DNA of 64,000 nt from Psychrosphaera algicola. GTDB lineage: Bacteria; Pseudomonadota; Gammaproteobacteria; Enterobacterales; Alteromonadaceae. The translations under genes were made by a program, and so were the position numbers. Below, piece after piece: positions 30,461 through 41,337 of the stretch; position 1 is the stretch's first letter, and each line of letters opens with the position of its first letter. Location: assembly GCF_028401425.1 (NCBI RefSeq), contig NZ_JAQOMS010000002.1, positions 3,162,001 to 3,226,000 on the forward strand, read 5' to 3'. Below the pieces are notes generated by a model. The model worked only from the letters and a program-made list of their open reading frames with translations. It was not told where the DNA came from and made no database searches.

Positions 30461-33400
30461 TTGAGCAAGACTCAAAATAAAACAAATTACGTGGTCGTAT
30501 TAACAATCTTAATTTGCTTTGCATCCGCATTTTTAAAGGCGGGAGAGTTATCATGGCAACTGCGAAATTACACCAAAAGTGATGGCTTAGCACAAAATGC
30601 CATAACCGCAATTACTGAAGATCGTTCCGGTATGATGTGGATTGGAACTCAAAATGGCATTCATAGATTTGACGGATACGAATTCGAAATATTTCATCAA
30701 AATGTGACAAAAAGCGCTTTAGGCTTGCAAAGCGATTACATTCGAAACCTACTTGTTAGTCACAATGGCGATCTTTGGGTTGGAACAGCAAGTGGCTTAC
30801 ACCTTTATTCCTTTGAAAAAATCAGTTTATACCTATTGAGCCCAACATTCACTTTGGCGCAGTACAGGATATTGTCTTGTCACCAAGCGGTGAGATTTGG
30901 GTAGCAATGACGAATGGCTTATTTCGGGTTGAAGTTGCAACTAAAAAGTTAATTCCAAGTGGCTACAACAATCAAAATGTCACATCGATAAAAGTATCAG
31001 AAGGCGGTATTTACGTTGTCCTAGAAGAAAATAGGATTGAGTTTATGGGCGATTCAAAGTCAGTCCCAAAACTATTATTTAACGTCGCTAACAACCAAAC
31101 GATTTATGGCTTTGAAGTTATCGATGAAACAAATCTAGTGGTAGCCACTAATTACGGCTTGGTTGCAGTAAAGCCGGATAGAACTGAGTTGTTATTCAAA
31201 GATATATTACCGTCTGTTATGGCTGCGTATTTAGACATAAACTCGGTTTTATGGGTGACGACTGGCAATGCATTGTTTCAGATTGAATCGCCGTTGAAAG
31301 ACGGTAGTTACCCAAAAATCGTTCAGGCAAATTTTGATGTCAATCAAGTGCTTTCTTTCTTTGTCGACTCCAGTCAACAGATTTGGTTAGGAACGCAAAA
31401 CGACGGATTATTTTTGCAAGCTCGAAATTCATCTTGGATTGAAGCCGTCACGGATAGCGGTTCCGAAGGTAATTCGCTGAGTACCATAGGCACAAGTGTG
31501 GCGGCAATTGATATCGATAGTGCGGGTGACGTTTGGCAAGGCAGTAACGAAGGTATTGCAAAGTTAGATTGGAACAACAACATCACGACTTACTATCCGT
31601 TAGGCATGATGCACGATGGCATAAGCAGCCAAATTTCAGTAATTGAAATTGATAGTGGTGATGATGTATGGGTAGGTTATCGAAATGGGCCACTAGCTAA
31701 GTTTAATGCAAAAACAAAAATGTTTGAGAGCCAAACATCTGATCTCAAGCTTTTTATAACGGATATTATTGAATTAAATGCCGACACTCTGCTCTTTACA
31801 ACAAGAAGCAATGGCGTATTTACTTTTGATAAAACAGATAAAAAGCTGGATCAGTTTTCAACCAAAACGGTGACCGACCCTAGTTGGATAACAAACCGGT
31901 TTCAAACGTCTTTAAAAGTTACTGACGAATTGGTGTGGTTAGGGTCATTTGATAGTGGTTTGTTTTTATTTAATATCAGCCAAAAGACCGTCGAAAAGCA
32001 CTTTGGCAAAAGCGAAACAGCCCCTTTTTTACTGCAAATTTAGTGGTAAGTTTAATGACCACTGATGAAAACAACCTCTATGTTGGGACTACAAATGGAT
32101 TGTCTTTATTAGATATTTCCGCTAACAAAATAGATCACTTTACCCATGTTCCTTACCTTACTCACCAAACCATCTATGGCATAGTGCAGGATAGAGATGG
32201 TTTTATTTGGTTAACCACAGATTCAGGGATCATTCGACTTGAGCCAAGTGGTAACGATTTACGAGTGTTTAGTATTGAGGATGGCCTGCCAAATAATGAA
32301 TTTAACTCCAACTCACTATTTCAAAATGATCAATTTATTTATGCCGGAGGGGTGGGTGGGGTAGCCAAACTTGATACTTCAAAAATACCAAGTATTGGAA
32401 ATGCACCCGAGGTTTATTTGTCCGACTTATACCTGTTTGGTAAAAAGGTAGTCGTTGGCGACGAGTCGAAGCTATTGAACAAGTCCCTAGAGAAGTCAAA
32501 GCGAGTAGCGTTAGACTATTTTCAAAACGCATTTAGCATAGGTTTTGGTGCGATAAACTTTCAAACACCGTTAAAAGTTAAGTACAAATATCAGCTACAA
32601 CCATTTGATCAAAATTGGACGATAACAGACCATAAAAGGCGACTGGCAACTTACACTAATCTAGATCCTAGTACATACATTTTTTCTGTCCAAGCGTCGA
32701 TTGACGGGGTTAATTGGAGTGAATCTAAGGCACTACAATTTGACATATCTCCAGCACCTTGGGCTTCGCCATTCGCTTATTTTATTTATCTTACCACTGC
32801 TTTATTTATATTGAGTTTGGTACTAATTTTAGTTCGGCGTAAGCGTCAATTTGAACAAAAAACTTTTCAACAGATCAGTAAAAAAGAGCAAGAATTGTCA
32901 TTGGCTTTGTGGGGAGTGGTGATGAGTTTTGGAATTTTAATGTAAGAGAAAATACCTTGCACCGACGAAACTCGCTAGGTTCGGCAGAATATAGAGAAAT
33001 GCAAAGCGGCGACGACTTTGAAGCCCACATTCACCCTGATGATGCCGGACAGGTGCGTAAAGCCCTAACTGCCAGCATTTTTGAAAGTATTGATTCTTTT
33101 GAGGTCACTTATCGGTTGAAAGATAAAGCTGGTAAATGGTTTTGGGTGCTAGGTAAAGGAACCGTAAGTGAACGAGACCCTGTCACCGGTCGACCAACGT
33201 TAATTTCGGGGCAAATAAAAACATTGATGAATTAAAGCGCGCAGAGGAAGCCTTAACATTAGCTAATGATGAATTAGAAGAAAAAGTAAAAGAAAGAACC
33301 TTTGAACTAGTTGAAGCGAACAAAGAAATTACACAAACATTGTTTCAATTAAAGTCGATGCAGGAAAAGCTTGTTGAATCGGAAAAAATGGCCAGCTTGG

Positions 33401-34128
33401 GGAATATGGTTGCAGGAGTTGCGCATGAAATTAATACGCCTTTAGGAGTTGCAATTACGTCATTGTCGTACTCCGAAAAGTCGATGGCTGAGTTATTAGA
33501 AAGAGCAAAAAACAAAAGTTTATCAAACGCCAAATTTTCTAAATTGGGTGAGGAAACCATGACGGGACTTTTGTTAGCGCAACGCAACTTATCGAGGGCA
33601 GGCGAGTTAGTTAATAGTTTTAAACAAGTTTCTGTTGACCAGTCGAGTGAACAAATACGCGAGTTTAATCTCAAAGATTTAGTCGATGATACCGTAGCGA
33701 CATTGAGGCCAAAGTTTAAAAATACTGAGTTTTCGATTAGTGCCGATATCCCTGATGATATAAAAATGACGAGTTATCCTAGCTTGTTGTCTCAGGTTAT
33801 AGTCAACTTTATTACTAACTCACTTACCCATGGCTTTAAAGGCATGAAAAAGGGCTCGATTGTATTATCAGCGTCTTACAATTCGCAAGACTCCATTATC
33901 CTTATTTATAAAGACTCGGGCATTGGAATTGACGAGGCTAACTGGGAAAAGGTATTTGAACCGTTTTTTACCACGAATAGAAACAAAGGTAATACCGGTC
34001 TAGGTATGCATATTAGTTATAATCTTGTGACCCAAAAATTGGGTGGCGATATCGTATTAAATAGTCGTCTAGGCGACGGCGTAGAAATATATATCAACTT
34101 ACCAATTAAAGTAAAAAGTGATAAATAA
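30461..34128 (+). CDS. Two-component propeller sensor histidine kinase (Reg_prop-Y_Y_Y-PAS-HK)
   Basis: A protein of about 1220 residues that would sense a periplasmic ligand and autophosphorylate in the cytoplasm. Order: TTG start with a GGAG site, signal or anchor helix, many propeller strands of the type DRSGMMWIGTQNGIHRFDG (about 35-680), a Y_Y_Y domain (about 690-765), a membrane helix (about 775-800) and a PAS domain (about 815-920). A coiled coil, the H-box GVAHEINTPLG, and the ATPase boxes NFITNSLTHGF, DSGIGID and NTGLGMHISY complete it. Frame breaks at single-base losses: near 30850, 32026 (T run), 32914 (G run) and 33210 (G run). No receiver or DNA-binding domain is fused, and no response regulator is adjacent. 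Confidence 0.85.
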
Positions 34129-34253
34129 CTAGGCGTATGGGATAGGATCTCATAAACTATTTTAAAGTAAATTTGAGTTAGTTGTTTTATCCGCTATTAA
34201 GGCGGTCAAGCTAACCAAGATAAGTGCAATTGTAATTTTTCTGGGATGTATCA

Positions 34254-35051
34254 ATGAATAAAAAGTTAGTTTCTTTAGTTATTTTGATGTCGGCTGTTTC
34301 TGCTTGCTCAACGTCTCCAACGGGACGCAATCAATTGGCATTCGTGTCAAAAGACAAACTTGCTACCATGGGAACTGAATCATTTGAACAAATGAAACAA
34401 GAAATCCCAATTAGCACTAATCAAGCATTAATCAATTTTGTGCAGTGTGTGGCGGACGAAATCACACCAAATGTGAGTAAAGAAGCACACAGCGGCGATT
34501 GGGAAGTTGTATTATTTGACTCTCCACAAATTAATGCATTTGCACTGCCGGGCGGTAAAATTGGTGTTTACACAGGCATCCTCGATGTTACCGAAAATCA
34601 GGATCAATTAGCTGCAATCATGGGTCATGAAGTAGGGCATGTAATTGCAGAGCATTCAAATGAGCGTTTGTCTTCAAATCAAGCGGCCTCAGGCGTACAA
34701 CAATTGGCCGGCGTATTATTAGGTGGTCAAGATGAACAAGTACAGAAGTATTCACAAGCAGCATTAGGTATGGGGCTACAATACGGCATATTAATGCCTT
34801 ATGGTCGTACTCACGAAAAAGAAGCTGATATCATAGGTCAAGAGCTTATGGCTAAGTCTGGTTTTAGACCAGAAGCGGCAGTTGATCTTTGGCATAACAT
34901 GGCAAAATTAAGCGACTCTGCTCCAATGGAGTTTTTATCAACGCATCCATCTAATGAAACGCGTATCGATAAGCTAACTGAGCATTTAGCAGTGACTAAA
35001 CCTATGTTTGATAGCAGTACGCAAAAACCAAAATGTTATAAACCAAGTTAA
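34254..35051 (+). CDS. M48-family periplasmic metalloprotease lipoprotein
   Basis: A 265-residue lipoprotein with a lipobox (SAVSACS), placing it at a membrane facing the periplasm. The zinc motif HEVGH lies near residue 125. The third ligand Glu is in KEADIIGQELMAKSGF, and the THPSNETRI segment is typical of the LoiP/YcaL/BepA branch of M48 peptidases, which handle misfolded outer-membrane proteins. It is complete and free of lesions. Monocistronic, with its own terminator at 35086-35112. Confidence 0.9.
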   Translation: MNKKLVSLVILMSAVSACSTSPTGRNQLAFVSKDKLATMGTESFEQMKQEIPISTNQALINFVQCVADEITPNVSKEAHSGDWEVVLFDSPQINAFALPGGKIGVYTGILDVTENQDQLAAIMGHEVGHVIAEHSNERLSSNQAASGVQQLAGVLLGGQDEQVQKYSQAALGMGLQYGILMPYGRTHEKEADIIGQELMAKSGFRPEAAVDLWHNMAKLSDSAPMEFLSTHPSNETRIDKLTEHLAVTKPMFDSSTQKPKCYKPS

Positions 35052-35085
35052 ATTAAGTCTGTTTGAATTAAATTGGAAACATCAT

Positions 35086-35112
35086 AAACGGAGTCGACGT
35101 ACTCCGTTTTTT
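35086..35112 (+). terminator. Terminator of the M48 protease gene
   Basis: The stem AAACGGAGT/ACTCCGTTT with a short loop is followed by six T, 34 bases after the stop. Confidence 0.9.
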
Positions 35113-35204
35113 ATATGCTCAATTTGTAAGAAAGCAATAATAATGAGGGCAAAATACGTCGCGTCAATTGGCAGAACGCCGTCATCCCCGCAGCTTGTAA
35201 CGTT

Positions 35205-35640
35205 AGTTCGCCTTGTAGGCTGTGCCTTTCTTTGCCTTGCAGGCGGCTATTTCGACTGCGTCGACCTTACTTTTGCAACAGCCGCTCTTGTTTCTAAGAT
35301 CATGTAACCAAAAGGCCGCTTTCGACCAAATCCCTAATCCTTATTTAAGATTTATATTATCGTCGAAGACGGAATGTAAATTCGTCCGTGAATACATTCC
35401 TTGCAACGGCGTCCCTGCCGTTCACTTCGAGATATAAATCTCAACTAAGGGGATTTAGACGAAGGAAAAAGTCACCTGAACTTTAGGTGTAATAACACGT
35501 TGTTTTAAAGAAAAACCGTCATTCCGATTAAACAGAAAAAAACGTCATCCCCGTAGCTTGTAAAATTAGTCAGCCACAGCGATATTAGGGACCTCCAACC
35601 GAGTGCAGAGGAAGTCCATAGTTCGCCTTAAATTGGCTCA
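35205..35640. repeat. Long intergenic direct repeat, copy 1
   Basis: About 436 bases starting AGTTCGCCTTGTAGGC and ending AATTGGCTCA, nearly identical to 35824-36245 except for one internal replaced stretch (about 35270-35313). It contains a block with GGAATGTAAATTCGTCC...GAATACATTCC, ACGGCGTCCCTGCCGT and GAGATATAAATCTC self-complementary parts. No convincing gene; open frames across it look incidental. Confidence 0.88.
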
Positions 35641-35846
35641 AATTGTTCAGAACAAAAAACGTCATCCCAAAAGAGCCACAGCGATATTAGGGATCTCCAA
35701 CCGAGTGCAGAGGAAGTCCATAGTTCGCCTTAAATTGGCTCAAATTGTTCAGAACAAAAAACGTCATCCCAAAAGAGCCACAGCGATATTAGGGATCTCC
35801 AACCGAGTGCAGAGGAAGTCCATAGTTCGCCTTGTAGGCTGTGCCT
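35573..35846. repeat. 102-base tandem repeat (about 2.7 units)
   Basis: The unit GCCACAGCGATATTAGGG...AACGTCATCCCAAAAGA starts at 35573, 35675 and 35777, a period of exactly 102. A further isolated unit starts at 36178. Since 102 is divisible by three it creates a long repetitive open frame, which I do not regard as a gene. Confidence 0.88.
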
Positions 35847-36245
35847 TTCTTTGCCTTGCAGGCGGCTATTTCGACTGCGTCGACCTTACTTCTTGCAACA
35901 GCCCAAAAAGTAGGCAAAAGGCCGCTTTCGACCAAATCCCTAATCCTTATTTAAGATTTATATTATCGTCGAAGACGGAATGTAAATTCGTCCATGAATA
36001 CATTCCTTGCAACGGCGTCCCTGCCGTTCACTTCGAGATATAAATCTCAACTAAGGGGATTTAGACGAAGGAAAAAGTCACCTGAACTTTAGGTGTAATA
36101 ACACGTTGTTTTAAAGAAAAACCGTCATTCCAATTAAACAGAAAAAACGTCATCTCCGTAGCTTGTAAAATTAGTCAGCCACAGCGATATTAGGGACCTC
36201 CAACCGAGTGCAGAGGAAGTCCATAGTTCGCCTTAAATTGGCTCA
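35824..36245. repeat. Long intergenic direct repeat, copy 2
   Basis: About 422 bases, the second copy of the element at 35205-35640. It lacks 14 bases net around 35890-35920. Between its end and the GH9 stop (36246-36362) there is a hairpin CTCAAATATCGCTTCGCG...TTTTGAG near 36288-36313 and nothing else recognisable. Confidence 0.88.
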
Positions 36246-36362
36246 TAATAACCAGAACATAACTTCCTCAGCGCTTTGAAGGAGATCTCAAATATCGCTT
36301 CGCGATTTTGAGATGACGGGTAATACGCAGAGGCAGTCCATAATTCGCTTTAAGCTTTTTAC

Positions 36363-38124
36363 CTATTCCGCTAATAAGGCGGCCAGCACATAAACTAGTG
36401 GTGCGTTCCAGTTAATGGCAATTTCATTGGTCGCGAAGCTACACCAGTCATCGATGTAAGTGCGAGCCGGTTCGGTATAGAGGTAATTACAGCCATCTTG
36501 TCTCCCGCTGTGTGGACCACCTGCAACCATACCCGGAATAGGTTCTGCAATGCCGTCGCTGTCTGAAATACGATGGTGTGGAAACATAGGACTTTTTGAA
36601 CCAAATCCAGTCACAAAAGAGTAGTCCGTCGGGTTACGTCCTAATACGTAGTCAAGAATGTTTATGGCCACTTCCCGATACGTTTGGTCGTCTGTCAGTT
36701 TATGTGCCTGCATTAGGATCAATGCTTTGTTTAACGCCACTGAATTGCTGCCCCAAACAAAGTCAGACGCTATCATAGGTACTTTATAGCTGCTGTCTTG
36801 GTATTGACCAACAAGCTTGTCGGCTAAAGTAAGCTGATCCGCTTTAATCTCGGCATATTTAACCGGGTCGATAATGTCTTCACCCTGAAATAGTAAAGTA
36901 CTTGTGGCTAAATAAGCCACGTAAGACCATGACGGCACGGCGACATCGCTACGATACTTAAGGTAATGATTAAAGTAATCGATGTTTTTTGTGGTAATAA
37001 ATAACTCTGCAGCAGCCTGAGCAAATTCATCATTAAAAAACGAATCACCATATTCGCCACTACTGACATCCGCGGGTTGTTGATAGATTTCCATTGGATG
37101 CGCTACAGCCCAACTCCAAGCTGATTCGGCGGCGGCCAACCATTGCTCACGTTTACCTGACATTGCAGTGTCAAATGGTTGATACACGCGATTCGACATT
37201 GCTAAAACAGCGGCAAAATTTAGTGTTGCGGCGGTGGATTTACCTATCACATAGCGGTCTCTTTTATCCTCGTCTGGCATTTCTTGACTAAGTACCAATT
37301 TAACGTAGTGAGCTTATGGTACACACCACCGTCAGGGTCTTGCATTGTCGCAAGCCAATCTATGTTCCAAAGAGTTTCATTTAGAATATCTGGTATTAGG
37401 TCATCTGTTTCTGGGATATTAATCGCGCGGTTGTCGTAAAAATCAGGAAAGTGCTCGTATGCAGCCAATAAAGTGTATGTGGTAATGCCCGAATTAACGA
37501 CGTATTTGCCGTAATCACCCGCGTCATACCAGCCTTTAGGGAGGAAATAACCGTTAACTCCGGGCGCTCTGTGCTGGCGGCAGAAGCGTGAACTTTAACC
37601 TGCTCATCTGAATGCCCAGCGGCACGGGTCCATTGTTGACTATAAGGGGCTTCGATAGCTGTACCCGAACGGTTAAAATAATAAGATTTCAAAGCCGCGT
37701 CATGTAAAGGGTCAAATACTGTTGAACCAATATCAAAGTTGTGAGATTCATCTACACCAGCGACTCTTATGAAATACTGACCTTCAGTTTTAAATGGTGA
37801 AAAGTCTGCAATCTTAAACTGCGTATCGCCGGCAACTTGCCAACTTGCGGCTGTGGATAAGGTTCCTTCAAATACAACGGTGCCAGTATCCTTTGAAACT
37901 AAGGCAAATGAACTACTCGAAACATTAGGTACAACTGCAACTTTGTTTTCATTCGGTAAAAAGCCGACTTGGTTGAGTTGGATTTGTTCTACGGTGGTTT
38001 CCTGTTGTTCTTCTGGAAGTTCATTTTGTGTTGTTGGCGGTTCAGATTTATCGCCATTCGAACTGCCACATGCGACAGTCAAAGTGGCTAGCAACGTAAT
38101 TGCTAATATTTTATTAATATTCAT
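36363..38124 (-). CDS. GH9 cellulase/cellodextrinase lipoprotein
   Basis: A family 9 glycoside hydrolase that cleaves beta-1,4-glucan chains by inversion. It has a lipobox (LTVACGSS), an Asn/Gln/Glu-rich linker, an N-terminal Ig-like CelD_N domain (QLNQVGFLPNE...), and the catalytic barrel. The barrel carries the base WYDAGDYGKYV, the His-bearing SPMFPHHR and the C-terminal DDW...ATNEIAINWN with the catalytic Glu. The domain layout resembles cell-associated cellodextrinases. Two single-base losses break the frame, near 37575 and near 37313. Corrected length is about 587 residues. It is divergent from the AraC regulator at 38458, with an inverted repeat in between. Confidence 0.88.
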
Positions 38125-38160
38125 TTTTTCCCCGGGTTCAATTTTTATTCAATTGCACAC

Positions 38161-38192
38161 TTTGCAACTACAGGTTAGTTGCAAAACGTTTT
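38161..38192. promoter_or_regulatory. Inverted repeat, candidate operator upstream of GH9
   Basis: Ten-base arms TTTGCAACTA and TAGTTGCAAA with a 5-base spacer (38161-38185) run into the palindrome AAAACGTTTT (38183-38192). It lies about 40 bases upstream of the GH9 start, in the 333-base divergent region with the AraC regulator. Nothing else stands out in that region. Confidence 0.6.
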
Positions 38193-38457
38193 AATAAACG
38201 TCATTGTCTGAGAATGATTTTTTATTCTAATTTACTGTGGCAGACTTTAATCGACTCGGTTATTTTATAAAATACTGAGAAAAAGTCGTTCAACTATAGT
38301 CTTTGGCCGTACAACTTTATGCAAAAGTGTTTATTTGAACCATAAAAAGCAATATTTAGCATCGTGATTAATTATGATAGGTGAATAAATTTACCGTATT
38401 GAAATATTCTCTCTTAGAGACCAAATGTACTATTTTTCCAAAAGGTAAAGGCAATTA

Positions 38458-39642
38458 ATGAAATCGGTCATCTTTAATACGCACGATTTGGTATTAATCT
38501 TCACTATGTATATATGTATACTTTTTGCGCTTTTCCTCGTGACTTTAAAAAAGGGCAAGAAACTAAGTAACTATTTACTCGCTGCTTTTTTATTAACGCA
38601 AGCGGCAATTCCACTCGATAATTTGATTAACTTTGGCGAAGCATTTCGACTTGTTGCCTTGGAATATTCGCCAAATTTATTTTTCACCTTTGGATTAGCC
38701 TATTGGCTTGAAGCCCCCTTACTTTTACTCTATATCAGATCATTAATTTATCGCGATTATAAACTGGCAAAAATGGACTTATTGTACTTCGCGCCGTTTG
38801 TGCTTTTTGCCATATATTTTGCGAACACTTGGTTGATGCTTGATGATCAAGTCAAACTGGCGGCATTGCTTGGCAATAGCATTGAGGAAACGCCATCTGT
38901 CGACAGGGTGCTACATATTATTCGAGAAAGTTTACGGTTTGGCTTTGGTGTTTTATGTTTAATTGAATTACATCGCTACCAAAATCAAATAAAAAATGAA
39001 GTCGCATTTTTAGAAGATGTAGATTCTAACCTGATTAAAAGTCCTTGTTGTCGGCTTTTTAGTGATAAGAATAGACGCTATCTTTGTAGCGTTAGCGATT
39101 ATCTTTTCATACGAAATTGGCATTTTAGTCGACCACGAAACCCTTGGCCTTACTTCAAATTATGTTGTGATGTTTTTGATCACCGGCCTGATATTTTTTA
39201 GTGCGGGCTATTCTTCAATTTTTAAAGGCATAGATACCGAGCTTGTCAATGAAAAACACGATGAAAATTTAACGCCATTTGATGCGGAACAAATTGCCCA
39301 AATAGAGCGCTACATGCTGGAACAAAAACCGTATTTGAATCACTTGCTCACGCTCGAAAATCTAGCCAATCAATTGGATATTTCATCCCGTCACTTGTCG
39401 TCGATTATCAATCGTCACTTTGAGAAAAACTTTTTGAGTTTATTAATTTGTATCGGATTGAAGAAAGTAAGTCATTACTTACAACCGCACAAAACAAAAA
39501 AATGACCATGTTAGACATTATGGATTTAGCGGGTTTTAACAGTAAGGCAACGTTTAATACGTTTTTCAAAAAGCTGGTGGGCGTGACGCCAACACAATTT
39601 AGAAAAGATTATTGGCAATCGCAAAATCAAGACGAGAGTTAG
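38458..39642 (+). CDS. Membrane-anchored AraC-family regulator
   Basis: A regulator of about 395 residues, with an N-terminal membrane part of six or more hydrophobic helices (residues about 10-270). A linker and a C-terminal AraC DNA-binding domain follow (LENLANQLDISSRHLSSIINRHF, then LDIMDLAGFNSKATFNTFFKKLVGVTP). Such proteins sense at the membrane and bind DNA without release. The frame shifts near 39026, where the sequence AACCTGATTA may hide a damaged CCTGG, and near 39436 (T run, one base lost). It lies beside GH9, the halogenase and the TonB receptor, so local control of the glycan locus is likely but inferred. Confidence 0.8.
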
Positions 39643-39650
39643 ATTGATGT

Positions 39651-39675
39651 AACCCTACAGCAATACAGTAGGGTT
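39651..39675. terminator. Bidirectional terminator between convergent genes
   Basis: A perfect AACCCTAC/GTAGGGTT stem with a 9-base loop lies between the convergent AraC regulator and halogenase genes. T-rich sequence follows on the plus strand. Confidence 0.7.
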
Positions 39676-39703
39676 CCTATTTAAAAACTTTTTAGCTGTT
39701 TTG

Positions 39704-41219
39704 TTATGACAGCATTTGTTGGATATAAGCGTGGTGATCTGGCATAAGGTTGGCTGAATTTGCAATTACTGACTCAATATTTTGCAGTCGTCGTTGAATT
39801 TCAACATCAGATAGCCTGTCGACTAGTGGATGATAATTATTGGCTTTTATCCCCTGACCCTGCATAACCGCAAGCCACGACGTTTCATTAAACAGCTCAT
39901 CATCTTGACGAAATATCCGGCCAGTTTCTTTATACATTTCTATTTTTTGCTGCAACGTTGATGGTATCGGCATAGCTTGGCAATAGCGCCAGAAATCAGA
40001 GTCATCGCGTTCAGTCGCTTTGTAATGCAATACAATAAAATCCCTAATTCGAAGGTATTCCTTTTCTGTTTGTTGGTTAAACAAATCAATGTCGCATTGA
40101 TTGATATTTTTGTACGGGAACAAGGTCATTAATTTGGCAATAGCTGATTGAATTAAATGCAACCCAGTTGACTCGAGTGGTTCGACAAAACCAGCGGCAA
40201 GGCCAATCGCAATACAGTTTTTGTTCCAGCTTTTTTGCGCATTCCAGTCGTCCAGCGCAACATATTAATATCAGCGATGGGTGAGGATTCCAGTTGTTGT
40301 AATAATACCTCCTGAGCGGCGTTATCGTCGATAAAGTCACTTGAATAGACATAACCATTGCCAATTCTGTTTTGCAGCGGAATACGCCAAGTCCAGCCCA
40401 CACTTTGGGCGGTTGATTTAGTATAAGGTGTAATGTTTTGAGCTGTTATTGTATGGCAAGGTACTGCAGCTGCTCGGTTACACGGTAGGTAATGACTCCA
40501 ATCGTCAAATCCGGTTTTTAGAGCTTGTTCAATTAATATCCCTTTAAAACCAGAACAATCGATAAACAAATCGCCAGTTATCTGCTGGCCGTCTTCAAGA
40601 AATAAGGTCTGAATATTACCGATATCGGCATTTAAGCCAACGTCCATCACTTTGCCGTTTAGCTTAGTCACGCCGCGCTTTGTTGCATAACTGGACAAAA
40701 ATTTTGCATATAACGTCGCGTCAAAATGATAGGCATAGTTAATGCCCGCTAACGGTGAGTTTTGTTGTTGCTGCGGATGCATAAATTTATTTTGATATGC
40801 GGCAACCGCCGTGAGTGAGTATTGCGAGAGGTCACTCGCCTTACCAAGTTGTTGCATCTTCAACCAATAATGATGAAAGGGTAGAGCGTCAATATTGGTG
40901 CCGTATGTACCAAAAGGGTGAAAATAGGCGTGGCCTTTTTTTGCCAATCAACAAATTCAATACCGAGTTTAAATGTCGCATTGGTGAAGTCTAAAAATTC
41001 TTTTTCATCGATGTCTAAAATTCGATTAAATAACTGTACCTGCGGGATAGTCGCTTCGCCTACAGAAACAGTACCAATTTGGTCTGATTCAATAAGAGTG
41101 ATGTCACATAGTTCGGGGCCTAACACTTTAGCCAGCGCCGAAGCTGTCATCCATCCGGCTGAACCACCACCGACAATTACGATAGACTTAACGGTGTTGG
41201 GATTCGTCGTGTAACTCAT
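39704..41219 (-). CDS. Flavin-dependent tryptophan-halogenase family protein
   Basis: A protein of about 505 residues from the FAD-dependent halogenase family (PF04820 type). It shows IVIVGGGSAGWMTASALAK (FAD loop), GEATIPQVQLFN, FIDCSGFKG and the C-terminal GFVEPLESTGLHLIQSA. The conserved halogenase WxWxIP motif is seen as WTWRIPL, with the active-site Lys region less clear. The ATG at 41219 has GAGGTAA upstream. Lesions: an A lost near 40940 (run of seven) and another near 40233. In marine polysaccharide loci such proteins often sit next to TonB receptors without a known substrate; the same is true here. True halogenation is not established. Confidence 0.82.
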
Positions 41220-41234
41220 TACGTTTACCTCAAG

Positions 41235-41270
41235 TAAAAAGCTGCCAACCATAAATGGCGGCAGCTTTTG
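41235..41270 (-). terminator. Hairpin/attenuator between TonB receptor and halogenase
   Basis: AAAAGCTGCC/GGCAGCTTTTT with a 13-base loop lies just before the halogenase ribosome site on the minus strand. It could limit read-through from the receptor gene. A second hairpin, GACCTAAT/ATTAGGTC, lies at 41292-41312. Confidence 0.7.
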
Positions 41271-41337
41271 CTCCAATTTAATTACCGATTCGACCTAATA
41301 AATCATTAGGTCTCACGACAAATTAAAACACTCGGTT

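Noticed and set aside
35573..35846. CRISPR array
   Set aside because: Units are identical along their whole 102 bases, so there is no spacer-like variation, and no cas genes are present.
35603..36043. A 146-residue repetitive protein
   Set aside because: It arises only because the 102-base repeat is divisible by three; no ribosome site, no signal, and the frame continues through the non-coding long repeat.
41292..41312. Hairpin GACCTAAT/ATTAGGTC as a riboswitch
   Set aside because: It is a simple stem with no conserved aptamer parts, and is listed only with the nearby attenuator.
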